64,000 nt of DNA from Tenacibaculum adriaticum (GTDB taxonomy: Bacteria; Bacteroidota; Bacteroidia; Flavobacteriales; Flavobacteriaceae): contig NZ_VNIA01000001.1 of assembly GCF_008124875.1 (NCBI RefSeq), positions 884,721-948,720 of the forward strand, read 5' to 3'. The translations under genes were made by a program, and so were the position numbers. Below are positions 1-7,886 of the stretch, piece by piece. Positions within the stretch are counted from its first letter, which is position 1; every line of letters begins with the position of its first letter. The notes beneath the pieces are model-generated. The model made no database searches and had not been told where the DNA came from. It worked only from the letters and a program-made list of their open reading frames with translations.

Positions 1-768
1 ATGAGAAGATATTTTTTCTAAAACTGATAAGTTTTTTTTAAAATAATCATCTGTTTTCTTTAATAAGCTAGACCAATTTTCATTAACTATTTCATCTTTT
101 GAAATAGTTAGCATATCTGCACCTAACAAGCTTCTATTTGTATAAAACCAATGCCTATCTTCATCAGTAAAGAAATCATGATTTGCTTGGATATCTAATT
201 TATATTCTAATGCTCCGTTACTACCAACACCAACAGTAAAAAAAATAAGTTTTTTAGTGTTTGATAAATGATATACTCTGTACCAAGTATATTGTTTATA
301 GTTGTTCCCTTGTTTAGAGCTGCTTTGCGTTTGCCAAGTATACCTGTCATTGTCTTTAAACCAACCAAGTTCTAGAAGTTTGTCTCGCCATTTTTTTGTC
401 TTTTTCCAAATGACATTTGATATGAATTCTCCAATATTCTTATCAACTGGTTTTGATTTGTCATAAAATCTGTTCTTGATTAATTGACTGAAAGAATTAA
501 GTTCCTTTTCGGTAAAAAAACCATCATCCCTAGATGTATCCACTATAGGAAAACCGAGGTTTAATAATGTTTTTTGTGCTTGATTTGTGTCGAAACTATT
601 GCGATTTATTGGGTTCCCAATTATCTCAAAATGTTTTGAAATTATCGCACTGGGTGATATTAATTTTCCTTTCCACCAGACAGCATAAGTCGTCTTTCTT
701 AAGTTATCTTCGCTTTCTAATTGTCTTATTGCTATTAAAGCTTCATCTGATGTGATTTTTTCAAACAT
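1..768 (-). CDS. Partial protein with McrA/McrB-like N-terminal head domain
   Basis: The minus-strand frame stays open from an ATG at 766-768 to the left edge (256 codons), so the gene is truncated by the window. Its start directly follows the hsdS stop, which implies translational coupling. Residues about 20-75 read YAVWWKGKLISPSAIIS, then LGFPIVD. This resembles the Y-x-V-x-x-x-GK-x-x-(P)-x-x-VIS...LGF-x-IV pattern of the N-terminal head domain of ScoMcrA-like and some McrB-like modification-dependent restriction proteins. That match is from memory of the family and is tentative. The rest is charged, with aromatic clusters (WYRVYHLSN, RHWFYTN), and no catalytic motif is visible before the edge. 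It is probably another component of the restriction locus. Confidence 0.6.
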   Translation of the reverse strand, partial: MFEKITSDEALIAIRQLESEDNLRKTTYAVWWKGKLISPSAIISKHFEIIGNPINRNSFDTNQAQKTLLNLGFPIVDTSRDDGFFTEKELNSFSQLIKNRFYDKSKPVDKNIGEFISNVIWKKTKKWRDKLLELGWFKDNDRYTWQTQSSSKQGNNYKQYTWYRVYHLSNTKKLIFFTVGVGSNGALEYKLDIQANHDFFTDEDRHWFYTNRSLLGADMLTISKDEIVNENWSSLLKKTDDYFKKNLSVLEKISSH

Positions 769-1986
769 TTACTTCTTCTTTTTCTCTGTCTTTATCTTTT
801 CCAACAAAACACTAGCAGACTCATAATCTTTATCTGCTTTACATTTAGCAATTTCTGCTTCGTTTAACAATGTACCCTTAAATGCTTTTTTAAGAATACT
901 TTGGCGTAAGGCTACGGCTTTTTCTAAACTTTCTAAAATGTCTTTTTCTACAGTATCACAAATCGACAAACGACTTTCGATTTCTTGGACGATTTGATGT
1001 TGTTCTTTAAGTGATGGAATAGGTATTTCTAAAGCATCTAATATTCTTACATTAATATTTTTTTGTGCAGTTGCAGAAGCTTTACTATCCATTTCCTCTT
1101 TTATCTTCTGAACGTAAAAATTCAAATATTTTGAGTTTAACAATTCATTATCAGGTTTTATCCCAACAACACTATCAGGAAAGCAGGCATCAAATCCTAA
1201 AAAAGCTGTTTCGCCAATATTGGCGGCAATAGTTAAGCAAAGAGTTCCTTTTGGCCATAATTTACTTTGTGCTAATCCTTTTTCAGAATAAGTTTTGCTG
1301 AATTCTTTTATTACTCCGCCATTTGTTGCCCTAATTTCTCCAGTTTGTATAAATGGATATTTCCCACCAAATAAAGATTTGTCATTTCTGGGTCTATGTT
1401 TTGACTTTCCTCTTTTTACTTCTGCAACTTTGCCTAATTTTTCTAACTTATAATTCCCCTCAAAAGCCTTTTTTAACACCGCTTGTCTGTAAATTTTGAG
1501 TTGGTCTTGTGCTTTTTTTAGATCGGCGATACCGGTGTCTAAACTACTAAAGAGTTCTTCTATTTTTTTTACAATAGTATTTTGAATTACTAAAGGTGGT
1601 AACAGAAATTTCTTTTTTGAAAAAACAGAAATCCAGTATCTTTTGTGAGTATCGCTTCTAACTTGGTTTACTTGCATAGCATAATACACAAATGGCATAT
1701 TTACCAATTTGCTAGTAGGTACAAGTATTTTCATTGCAGAAGATTTTACCTTAAACTGAAAATTTACAAACTGCGAAGCGGTTGTAAAATCATCAAAAAT
1801 TATAGTTGGTAAGTTGTCAAAAACACCATCAGTTTCATTGGTGTAGCCTTTTATAAATGTCTTTCCTGCTGTTAAAACTGGTGTTTTATACTTGTCATTA
1901 TACTTAGTGCTTTTAACTATATATTTTGTGGGTTGTTCGTAATCTAATAAATCTTCGAAGCAACATTCTATCCAATCCTCCTTCAT
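769..1986 (-). CDS. hsdS: Type I restriction-modification specificity subunit HsdS
   Basis: A 405-residue specificity subunit that sets the DNA target of a type I restriction-modification complex. It has the usual two-half layout. The first target-recognition domain (about 1-140) holds the stretch IIFDDFTTASQFVNFQFKVK, followed by a helical spacer ending LKIYRQAVLKKAFEGNY. The second recognition domain (about 180-340) includes YPFIQTGEIR and LTIAANIGETAFLGFDACFP and is followed by a second helical repeat, LRQSILKKAFKGTL. The two KKAF-G repeats are the conserved spacer helices of HsdS. The start overlaps the preceding PD-(D/E)xK gene by 4 bases (ATGA), so the two are translationally coupled. 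HsdS needs HsdM to act, and HsdM is not visible in this window. Confidence 0.93.
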   Translation of the reverse strand: MKEDWIECCFEDLLDYEQPTKYIVKSTKYNDKYKTPVLTAGKTFIKGYTNETDGVFDNLPTIIFDDFTTASQFVNFQFKVKSSAMKILVPTSKLVNMPFVYYAMQVNQVRSDTHKRYWISVFSKKKFLLPPLVIQNTIVKKIEELFSSLDTGIADLKKAQDQLKIYRQAVLKKAFEGNYKLEKLGKVAEVKRGKSKHRPRNDKSLFGGKYPFIQTGEIRATNGGVIKEFSKTYSEKGLAQSKLWPKGTLCLTIAANIGETAFLGFDACFPDSVVGIKPDNELLNSKYLNFYVQKIKEEMDSKASATAQKNINVRILDALEIPIPSLKEQHQIVQEIESRLSICDTVEKDILESLEKAVALRQSILKKAFKGTLLNEAEIAKCKADKDYESASVLLEKIKTEKKKK

Positions 1987-3623
1987 TCTTCGCTTTTCAT
2001 TTTTGGTTTTCTAAAAAAAGGATGTTTAATTTCCTCACCATTATGTTTAATTGATAGTAAGTTGTATTTATAATTTCCATCTAAATAATCTAAAATTTGG
2101 CTTAATGTTATGGCTTTATAATCACCATTAAACATATAAAAAGTAGGTGTATTTATAAAAAATACTGTCTCCACTTCATATCCTGTAATATCAATACTAT
2201 CATCTTGATATATAATTTGAAAATGGTCATTGACAACAGCTATATTATTCAATATCCAATTATTTTTCTTAAGCATTTTTGGTTCATACTTGGCTTTAAA
2301 ATTGGTGTCATCTGTCCTGTAGCCGACTGCCTCATAACGTGCTTTGTTATATTTACAGTCTACAACGAGCAGCTTTTTAAGTTTCGTGTTTATAATCAAA
2401 AAATCAATTTCACCACAAAAAACATTGTCGATGTTGATGTTATTTGCTTTATGTTGCTTTAATGATTTAATGTTTCTTGCAAATCGTAATTTATTATCTA
2501 GTAAAATATTTTCAACTTCGTCCTCTAATAGTTTGTCGTGTTCATTACCTTTTAGCTGCATAAATGTTTTGATGCAATCATTTTGTAACCATTCTTTTGG
2601 TAGGGTGTTCCACTTTAGAGCATTCGTAGCTAAAACCATAACACTTTCTGGATATTTTTCTTCACCTACTAAAGCTCGTTCTATACCATCTATTTGATAG
2701 ACCAAAATAGGTCTATACATAAACCTATCCATTGAATAAGGCTTTAGAATTAAATCTTCTAAAGACATTTTGTTATTTCTAGAGATAGTTAAGCCATCAT
2801 AAAACAATTTAGCCTCCTCTTCTGTAATACCAAACTGTTGAGCAAGATTTTTAGGTAGTACATAAGGTTCTATTGTTTGTAATGAAGAATCTTTTGGATT
2901 ATGATACTTTTTTATTTCATATATAATCGCTCCAGCCCAATCATAATCTATTTTAAAGCATTCGTTAATTTTTTGCTTTAATTCAGGAACAATCTCTAAT
3001 TCATAAGCTCCTCTCTCGTATTCTTCACCAATAGCAGGGAACAATGTATGATATGCGGTGCCATAATGATGTTGGAAATCAATTACTATTAAATTGTCCT
3101 CATCAAATTCAACCCTATTATATTCTTCAACCATTTTCTGATAAGCAATATGGTCTGCAAAATGGTATAACCAAGTACAAACGTATAAGAGGTGTTGAAC
3201 TTTTTCATCAAACTTTTCTAATTCCTTAGAATCTTCTGGAAACTTTCCCCATTTTAAATCAATATCACACCCTTGCTCTAAAATTGCTTTTAAAATGCGT
3301 CTAGACCTTGCAAACTCATCTTCATCAATAGGACTTAAACTTGCTCCTTGGACATGCTGCAAATAAATTTTTATTGATTCTTCATGCAACCAAAACACAT
3401 ACATGAAAAAAGTAAAACTTGTTTCAGAAAACACAAGTTCTTTAAATTTTTTGACAAGATATTTAAAACAATATAGCAAAATCTCTTCTACCTCATTACT
3501 ATCCTTAAAAGATTTGTTTCCGAATTTATCAATAACTTTTTGTGACATTTCTGTCCAATAGACGTCTCTTAAATCATATTCATAGCTAATAAAAGCATGT
3601 CCCAGAATTTGTAGTCTTGCCAT
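1983..3623 (-). CDS. Unrecognised 546-residue protein with PD-(D/E)xK nuclease signature
   Basis: I do not recognise the full-length family. Near the C-terminus there is a clear PD-(D/E)xK-like core: GEID (E405, D407), a 14-residue gap, then VVDCKYNK (D422, K424), matching ExD...(D/E)xK of restriction-type nucleases. The McrC and DUF2357 nucleases end with a similar D-x-KY motif. The N-terminal 400 residues look helical and aromatic-rich, and no ATPase motif is present. The gene sits between hsdR and hsdS: it overlaps the hsdR stop by one base (TAATG) and hsdS by four, so it is a built-in part of the operon. Role inferred: an accessory nuclease or McrC-like effector of this restriction locus. 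Confidence 0.6.
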   Translation of the reverse strand: MARLQILGHAFISYEYDLRDVYWTEMSQKVIDKFGNKSFKDSNEVEEILLYCFKYLVKKFKELVFSETSFTFFMYVFWLHEESIKIYLQHVQGASLSPIDEDEFARSRRILKAILEQGCDIDLKWGKFPEDSKELEKFDEKVQHLLYVCTWLYHFADHIAYQKMVEEYNRVEFDEDNLIVIDFQHHYGTAYHTLFPAIGEEYERGAYELEIVPELKQKINECFKIDYDWAGAIIYEIKKYHNPKDSSLQTIEPYVLPKNLAQQFGITEEEAKLFYDGLTISRNNKMSLEDLILKPYSMDRFMYRPILVYQIDGIERALVGEEKYPESVMVLATNALKWNTLPKEWLQNDCIKTFMQLKGNEHDKLLEDEVENILLDNKLRFARNIKSLKQHKANNINIDNVFCGEIDFLIINTKLKKLLVVDCKYNKARYEAVGYRTDDTNFKAKYEPKMLKKNNWILNNIAVVNDHFQIIYQDDSIDITGYEVETVFFINTPTFYMFNGDYKAITLSQILDYLDGNYKYNLLSIKHNGEEIKHPFFRKPKMKSEE

Positions 3624-6436
3624 TATGCTGCTAATACTTCATTAAGTTCATTAATTATATCGTCCATCTTATTGCCAAATAATTGGTGCATTTTTCCTTT
3701 TCCACCTTTGGCATCAAAAGGTGTGTAATCTAAATCGTCTATTTCAATATGGTAACTGCTCACTACGTGGTCTTTTATCATTCGTAACCATTCTACTTGT
3801 TCTGGCGAAAAACGGTTGTGTTGTCCTGCGTTTTGTTTAAACATCCAGTTTTTAAAGTTTTCGTCTATGGTTTTGTCAAAGGCTTTTAGTTCGTTGTCTA
3901 TTCCACAAACTTTTCTAATCAATGAAACCAAAGCGGTTAATTCGTCTTTGGGCTGTTGGCTTTTTACATCTTCTAATTGTGTATATGCATCCCAAACGTA
4001 ATCGGGAGCAAATAAAGGTTTTTCTAATTGCAGCTTTTCCATCACTTCTTTTATCATTTTAAAAGTGATATTTCTGCGGTTATAAGGTTGATTGTAAAAG
4101 ATACTTAATGCTTTTATTTCATCTTTGTTTGCTTCCAAATATTCGCTAAAGTCTTTTACAACTTGTTGTGCATTATCTACAGAGGTGGTTTCCCATTCAC
4201 TTTTGGTAATCGTATCAATATTTATACTATCAATAATTTGTTCGTGTTGTTTTCGTAAGTTTTCCAAATACTCGTTTAGTTCACCATTAAAAGTTTTACT
4301 GGCTTCTAAAATCAGTTGTTCTTGAGCTTTTTGTTTTGCTTCGTCAATTAACGCAGGTGTTTGGTCTTGCACAGGAATTTTATCGATTTCAAATTGTGCT
4401 TTTTCATCAATAGCATCTAGGTCGTATGCAGTAATTAATTCTTTGGTTATCTGTTTTAGGTTTTTACCACTAGAAAACTCTAACAGTTTGTCTTTTTCCT
4501 TTTCTGTAATTTGTTTTTCTAAACGAATTAAACGGTTAGCCAAAGACAAAAACAAATCTTCGTCTTGGTGTCTCATTGTAATTGCTCCCAATAAATCTTT
4601 CATCGGTACAGATTGCTTTCTTTCTAAAGGTCGGCTGTCTGTTTTTTTAGATTTAATAGCACCAACTGCATCTACGATCACAAAATGTGTTTTGCTTTTG
4701 GCTGTTTTAGTTACAAGCTGTAAAGAATCATTATTAATCGTTCGTGTTCCACGTCCTTTCATCTGTTCAAAGTAATTGATGCTTTTTACATCTCGCATAA
4801 ACAACAAAACCTCAAGTGGTTTTACGTCTGTTCCAGTTGCAATCATATCAACAGTTACTGCTATTCTTGGATAGTATGAATTTCTAAAACGATTTAATAC
4901 TGATTTTGGGTCTTCGTCTATTTTGTAGGTTACTTTTTTACAGAAGTCGTTGCCTTCGTCAAATTCCTCACGAATTATTTTGATGATATCGTCTGCGTGA
5001 CTATCTGTTTTTGCAAACACTAATGTTTTTGGTACTTCGTATTCGCCATTTTCGTCTAGACGATTTGGGTAAATGGTCGTTTTTAAAGCTCGTTTATATT
5101 CACGAATGATGTTACGGATTTGACTTGGATTGACTACTTTTTTGTCTAAATCGTTGCGTTTGTATTCTGTGTCTTCATCTTCTTGTTGCCAACGTTTTTT
5201 ACGAGTGAGTTTGTCTCGTCTATCTACAAACCAACCTGCTTTTACTGTTTCGCCATTTTTGGATATTTCGGTTTCTATGGTATATACATCATAAGGTACG
5301 TTTACACCATCTGTAACCGATTCTTCATACGTGTATTGACTTACTACATTTTCATTAAAAAAACCAAAGGTTCTTTTGTCTGGCGTAGCCGTTAAACCAA
5401 TCAAAAACGCATCGAAATAATCTAATACCTGTTTCCAAAGGTTGTAAATGGAACGATGGCATTCGTCAATAACAATAAAGTCAAATTGTTCAATGGGCAC
5501 TTTTTGTGTGTACTCAACTGGAACAGCTTTCTTTTTGCTCATTTGTTTTTTGAGCCACGTATTTTCCTCTGGGTTTTCCAATTCCGCACTTTCGTCCAAT
5601 TCTTCTCCTTTTAAAATAGAGTAGAGGCGTTGAATGGTAGAAATACAAACTTGACTATCGTTAGCAATATAACTTGAAGTTAAACGTTGTACGTTATATA
5701 ATTCTGTGAATTTTCTGTTATCGTCATTGGGTTGGAAAGTCATAAACTCCTGTTCTGCTTGTTCTCCCAAGTTTTTGGTGTCAACCAAAAACAAAACACG
5801 CTTTGCATCTGCGTGTTTTAATAAACGATAAATAAATGTAGCTGCTGTAAAAGTTTTACCAGCACCAGTAGCCATTTGAATTAAGGCTTTTGGTCTGTTC
5901 TTTTTGAAAGAATGTTCCAAATTATTAATTGCAACAATTTGAGCAGGACGTAGTCCTGTTTCATCTAATGTTGGGATTGATAGCAATCTTTCTCGAAGAC
6001 TTTTATCCTTTCTCAACCATTCCGCAATAGTTTCAGGTTTATGAAAACTAAATACATTTCTACCTCTTGGTTTTGGGTCTCGATAATCTGTAAAACGTGT
6101 TATCGTTCCTGTGCTTTCATAGACGAAAGGTAATGGGTCGTTATTTAGATATTTCAGTTTTGCGTTTGCATAGTTTGAAGATTGTTCCTCAACAACTGTA
6201 AGTCTATGTCCTTCGTCTTCACGTTTCGCTTCTATAATTCCGACTGGTTTCCGGTCAACGAAAAGGACATAGTCGGCAGGTCCAACATCAGTTTGGTATT
6301 CTCGGACTGCAATTCCTTTATTGGCAGATAAATCAACTTTATTTTTAGACTGAACTAACCATCCAGACTCTCTTAGCATTTCGTCTATTTTATCACGAGC
6401 TATTTGTTCAGGATTTTGGTTAGGATTAGTAGACAT
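3623..6436 (-). CDS. hsdR: Type I restriction enzyme HsdR (motor/nuclease subunit)
   Basis: A 937-residue restriction subunit that translocates and cuts unmodified DNA. The N-terminal nuclease core is visible as D55 followed by E69-A-K71 (VGIIEAKRE). The superfamily 2 motor follows: Walker A ATGAGKT at 189-195, the DEAD-like motif IDECHRS, LTATPDKR (motif III), and the C-terminal RecA lobe with GTDVKPLEVLLFM and QMKGRGTR (motif VI). Length and the EcoEI-like C-terminal helical domain are typical of type I HsdR. It is the first gene of the minus-strand restriction operon, about 125 bases downstream of the ImmA-like gene stop. Its partner HsdM is missing from the window and may lie beyond the left edge. 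Confidence 0.95.
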   Translation of the reverse strand: MSTNPNQNPEQIARDKIDEMLRESGWLVQSKNKVDLSANKGIAVREYQTDVGPADYVLFVDRKPVGIIEAKREDEGHRLTVVEEQSSNYANAKLKYLNNDPLPFVYESTGTITRFTDYRDPKPRGRNVFSFHKPETIAEWLRKDKSLRERLLSIPTLDETGLRPAQIVAINNLEHSFKKNRPKALIQMATGAGKTFTAATFIYRLLKHADAKRVLFLVDTKNLGEQAEQEFMTFQPNDDNRKFTELYNVQRLTSSYIANDSQVCISTIQRLYSILKGEELDESAELENPEENTWLKKQMSKKKAVPVEYTQKVPIEQFDFIVIDECHRSIYNLWKQVLDYFDAFLIGLTATPDKRTFGFFNENVVSQYTYEESVTDGVNVPYDVYTIETEISKNGETVKAGWFVDRRDKLTRKKRWQQEDEDTEYKRNDLDKKVVNPSQIRNIIREYKRALKTTIYPNRLDENGEYEVPKTLVFAKTDSHADDIIKIIREEFDEGNDFCKKVTYKIDEDPKSVLNRFRNSYYPRIAVTVDMIATGTDVKPLEVLLFMRDVKSINYFEQMKGRGTRTINNDSLQLVTKTAKSKTHFVIVDAVGAIKSKKTDSRPLERKQSVPMKDLLGAITMRHQDEDLFLSLANRLIRLEKQITEKEKDKLLEFSSGKNLKQITKELITAYDLDAIDEKAQFEIDKIPVQDQTPALIDEAKQKAQEQLILEASKTFNGELNEYLENLRKQHEQIIDSINIDTITKSEWETTSVDNAQQVVKDFSEYLEANKDEIKALSIFYNQPYNRRNITFKMIKEVMEKLQLEKPLFAPDYVWDAYTQLEDVKSQQPKDELTALVSLIRKVCGIDNELKAFDKTIDENFKNWMFKQNAGQHNRFSPEQVEWLRMIKDHVVSSYHIEIDDLDYTPFDAKGGKGKMHQLFGNKMDDIINELNEVLAA

Positions 6437-6560
6437 TCAAAAAGCAAATTTTTCGAACAACCAAGATACATAAAAATCTTAAAGTTTCTTTGATTTAGTA
6501 AAACTCTTAAACTGTAATGTTTCTTAAACGGTAGTTTGTGGAATTTAACGGCTTTATAAA

Positions 6561-7085
6561 TTAAAAGCCATAATCATAATTTCCTAAATATTTTAGTCTA
6601 TAATCCATTGCTTGAAAACTCACTTTGAACTTTCTGCTTAATTTATCAACCTTTATGTCGTAATCTAAGTCATCAGAAAGCTTTTTTAATTCACTATTTA
6701 CCAATTTTTTAGGCATTAATAATGAAGCTGCAAAAAAATTCGCTTGCTTTTCAATTAAATAATTTTGACCTCTTTGACTACTTCTATATAATTTAGACCC
6801 TCTATAATAATCTACAAATAAAGGTTGGTCTTTATGTAATATAAAATGTCCTAGCTCATGAGCTATAGTGAATCTTTGCCTAACTTCATGTTGACTTTGA
6901 TTTAATCCAATTACATCTTTATTGTTTTTTCTAACTAAAAAACCCGAAACCTCATCTTCTAAATTCTGTCTAACAATCTCCACGTTTAAAAGTGTACAAA
7001 GTTTTTCAACATTAATAGGTGCTTCTAATAAGTTAAGTTCAAGGAGTTTTTCAAATGTTAACTTCTCTATCTGATTATTTTTCAT
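6561..7085 (-). CDS. ImmA/IrrE-family metallopeptidase
   Basis: A 174-residue predicted zinc peptidase. The HExxH motif is AHELGH (H76, E77, H80), and a downstream segment, EKQANFFAASLLMPK, is the conserved E-x-x-A-N-x-F-A-A-x-LLMP motif that supplies the third ligand in ImmA/IrrE proteins. Family members cleave partner XRE-type repressors to switch on mobile-element or stress genes. The gene overlaps the 3' end of the XRE gene by 11 bases, the standard repressor/antirepressor pairing. It probably relieves repression by that partner in response to DNA damage or infection; the target promoter is not proven, but the restriction operon directly downstream is one candidate. Confidence 0.88.
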   Translation of the reverse strand: MKNNQIEKLTFEKLLELNLLEAPINVEKLCTLLNVEIVRQNLEDEVSGFLVRKNNKDVIGLNQSQHEVRQRFTIAHELGHFILHKDQPLFVDYYRGSKLYRSSQRGQNYLIEKQANFFAASLLMPKKLVNSELKKLSDDLDYDIKVDKLSRKFKVSFQAMDYRLKYLGNYDYGF

Positions 7086-7425
7086 CGTCCTGTAAAATTT
7101 CTTTAAGAAAATTTAAGCTTTCGTTACTCATGTTACTATACTTGGATGTAATAACATTTAAATATTTATCTTCAATCAAACTCTTGAATGTATTAAAGGT
7201 TTTAACCGAAGGTAGAAGTTCATGTAGTTCACAATCTAAAGCTGCTGCTAATTCATAGATTACAGATAATGATGGTTGATGCTTCCCTGATTCAATGTTT
7301 GAAACAGAAGACCTACTAAGAGAAATCATGTTAGCAAGCTCTTCTTGTCCGAGTTTTCTTACTTTACGAATTTTCTTAATATTAAGTCCAACCGTACTGT
7401 ATAGATTTTTATTGATGTTGTCCAT
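7075..7425 (-). CDS. XRE-family transcriptional regulator
   Basis: A 116-residue protein with an N-terminal Cro/C1-type helix-turn-helix at about residues 12-68 (KKIRKVRKLGQEELANMI, then SRSSVSNIESGKHQPS) and a short helical C-terminal tail. It is translationally overlapped with the ImmA-like peptidase, its likely cleavage partner. The start at 7425 gives the full HTH; no alternative start is needed. It probably represses its own promoter or that of the flanking defence genes. The upstream 460-base gap contains promoters and a probable small RNA reading in the same direction. Confidence 0.9.
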   Translation of the reverse strand: MDNINKNLYSTVGLNIKKIRKVRKLGQEELANMISLSRSSVSNIESGKHQPSLSVIYELAAALDCELHELLPSVKTFNTFKSLIEDKYLNVITSKYSNMSNESLNFLKEILQDDEK

Positions 7426-7504
7426 AGATTCTAACTATATTGTAAATATAAGAATTTTTTACAAATAAAATGTTTAATATATAAATATTTATTTTTTTTT
7501 AACA

Positions 7505-7539
7505 TTTTTGCTTATAACTAAAAAAAATGATTATATTTG
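7505..7539 (+). promoter_or_regulatory. Bacteroidota-type promoter (TTTTTG-N21-TATATTTG)
   Basis: TTTTTG at 7505-7510 is followed 21 bases later by TATATTTG at 7532-7539, matching the -33/-7 architecture of Bacteroidota primary-sigma promoters. It reads rightward into the hairpin at 7591-7611, whose plus-strand 3' flank is only weakly T-rich. It could give a short transcript opposing the small RNA. Confidence 0.55.
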
Positions 7540-7582
7540 CATTTGATATTTCTTATGTAGAAGAATTTATCTGATTATGAAA

Positions 7583-7672
7583 CAAAAAAAATCAGATAGA
7601 AACTATCTGATTTAAGTTATAAAAAGTATTCAATGGGGTACTAGACCCAAAGAAAAAACTTTGTTAGTGTCG
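7583..7672 (-). ncRNA. Probable structured small RNA (about 90 nt)
   Basis: On the minus strand a strong promoter (7678-7708) is followed about 60 bases later by a textbook intrinsic terminator: ATCAGATAG-TTT-CTATCTGAT (7591-7611) followed by eight T residues. Between them are two more small hairpins: CAAAG-TTTTTT-CTTTG and GGGT-CTAGT-ACCC(C). No convincing ORF lies inside. This is the layout of an independent small RNA gene located between the XRE regulator and the ubiquitin-like operon. I do not recognise its family. The 5' end is estimated from the promoter; function is unknown. Confidence 0.6.
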
Positions 7673-7677
7673 AGCTG

Positions 7678-7708
7678 CAAAGGTACAAAACTTATTATAC
7701 TACACAAA
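7678..7708 (-). promoter_or_regulatory. Promoter of the small RNA (TTTG-N19-TACCTTTG)
   Basis: Read on the minus strand, TTTG (7705-7708) is followed after 19 bases by TACCTTTG (7678-7685), a perfect TAnnTTTG -7 element with a -33 element at canonical spacing. Transcription would start near 7672 and run leftward into the hairpins and terminator at 7583-7611. The remaining bases of this gap (7712-7886) show no clear promoter or ORF. Confidence 0.65.
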
Positions 7709-7886
7709 TCTTTTTTCTATCTGTTTTTTTTAAAAATTAACTAATAAATATAGAAGCTCTAGGTTTTTAAATTTTTATCACTTCATGTTTCCTGTTGGCT
7801 TAATGTCTTTAGGAATCACAAATATGCTCGCTGTGAAGTTTTAAAGTGCGGGCTGAAAAAATATTTTATAATTAAAAAATAAAAAT

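Noticed and set aside
4443..4775. Plus-strand ORF of 110 codons opposite hsdR
   Set aside because: It is antisense to the conserved motor domain of hsdR, with no promoter or recognisable protein; many similar antisense frames occur opposite polA, bamA and hsdR.
7583..7708. Retron-type or tracrRNA-type non-coding RNA
   Set aside because: No reverse transcriptase and no Cas gene or CRISPR array occurs in the window, so the RNA is described only as a structured small RNA.
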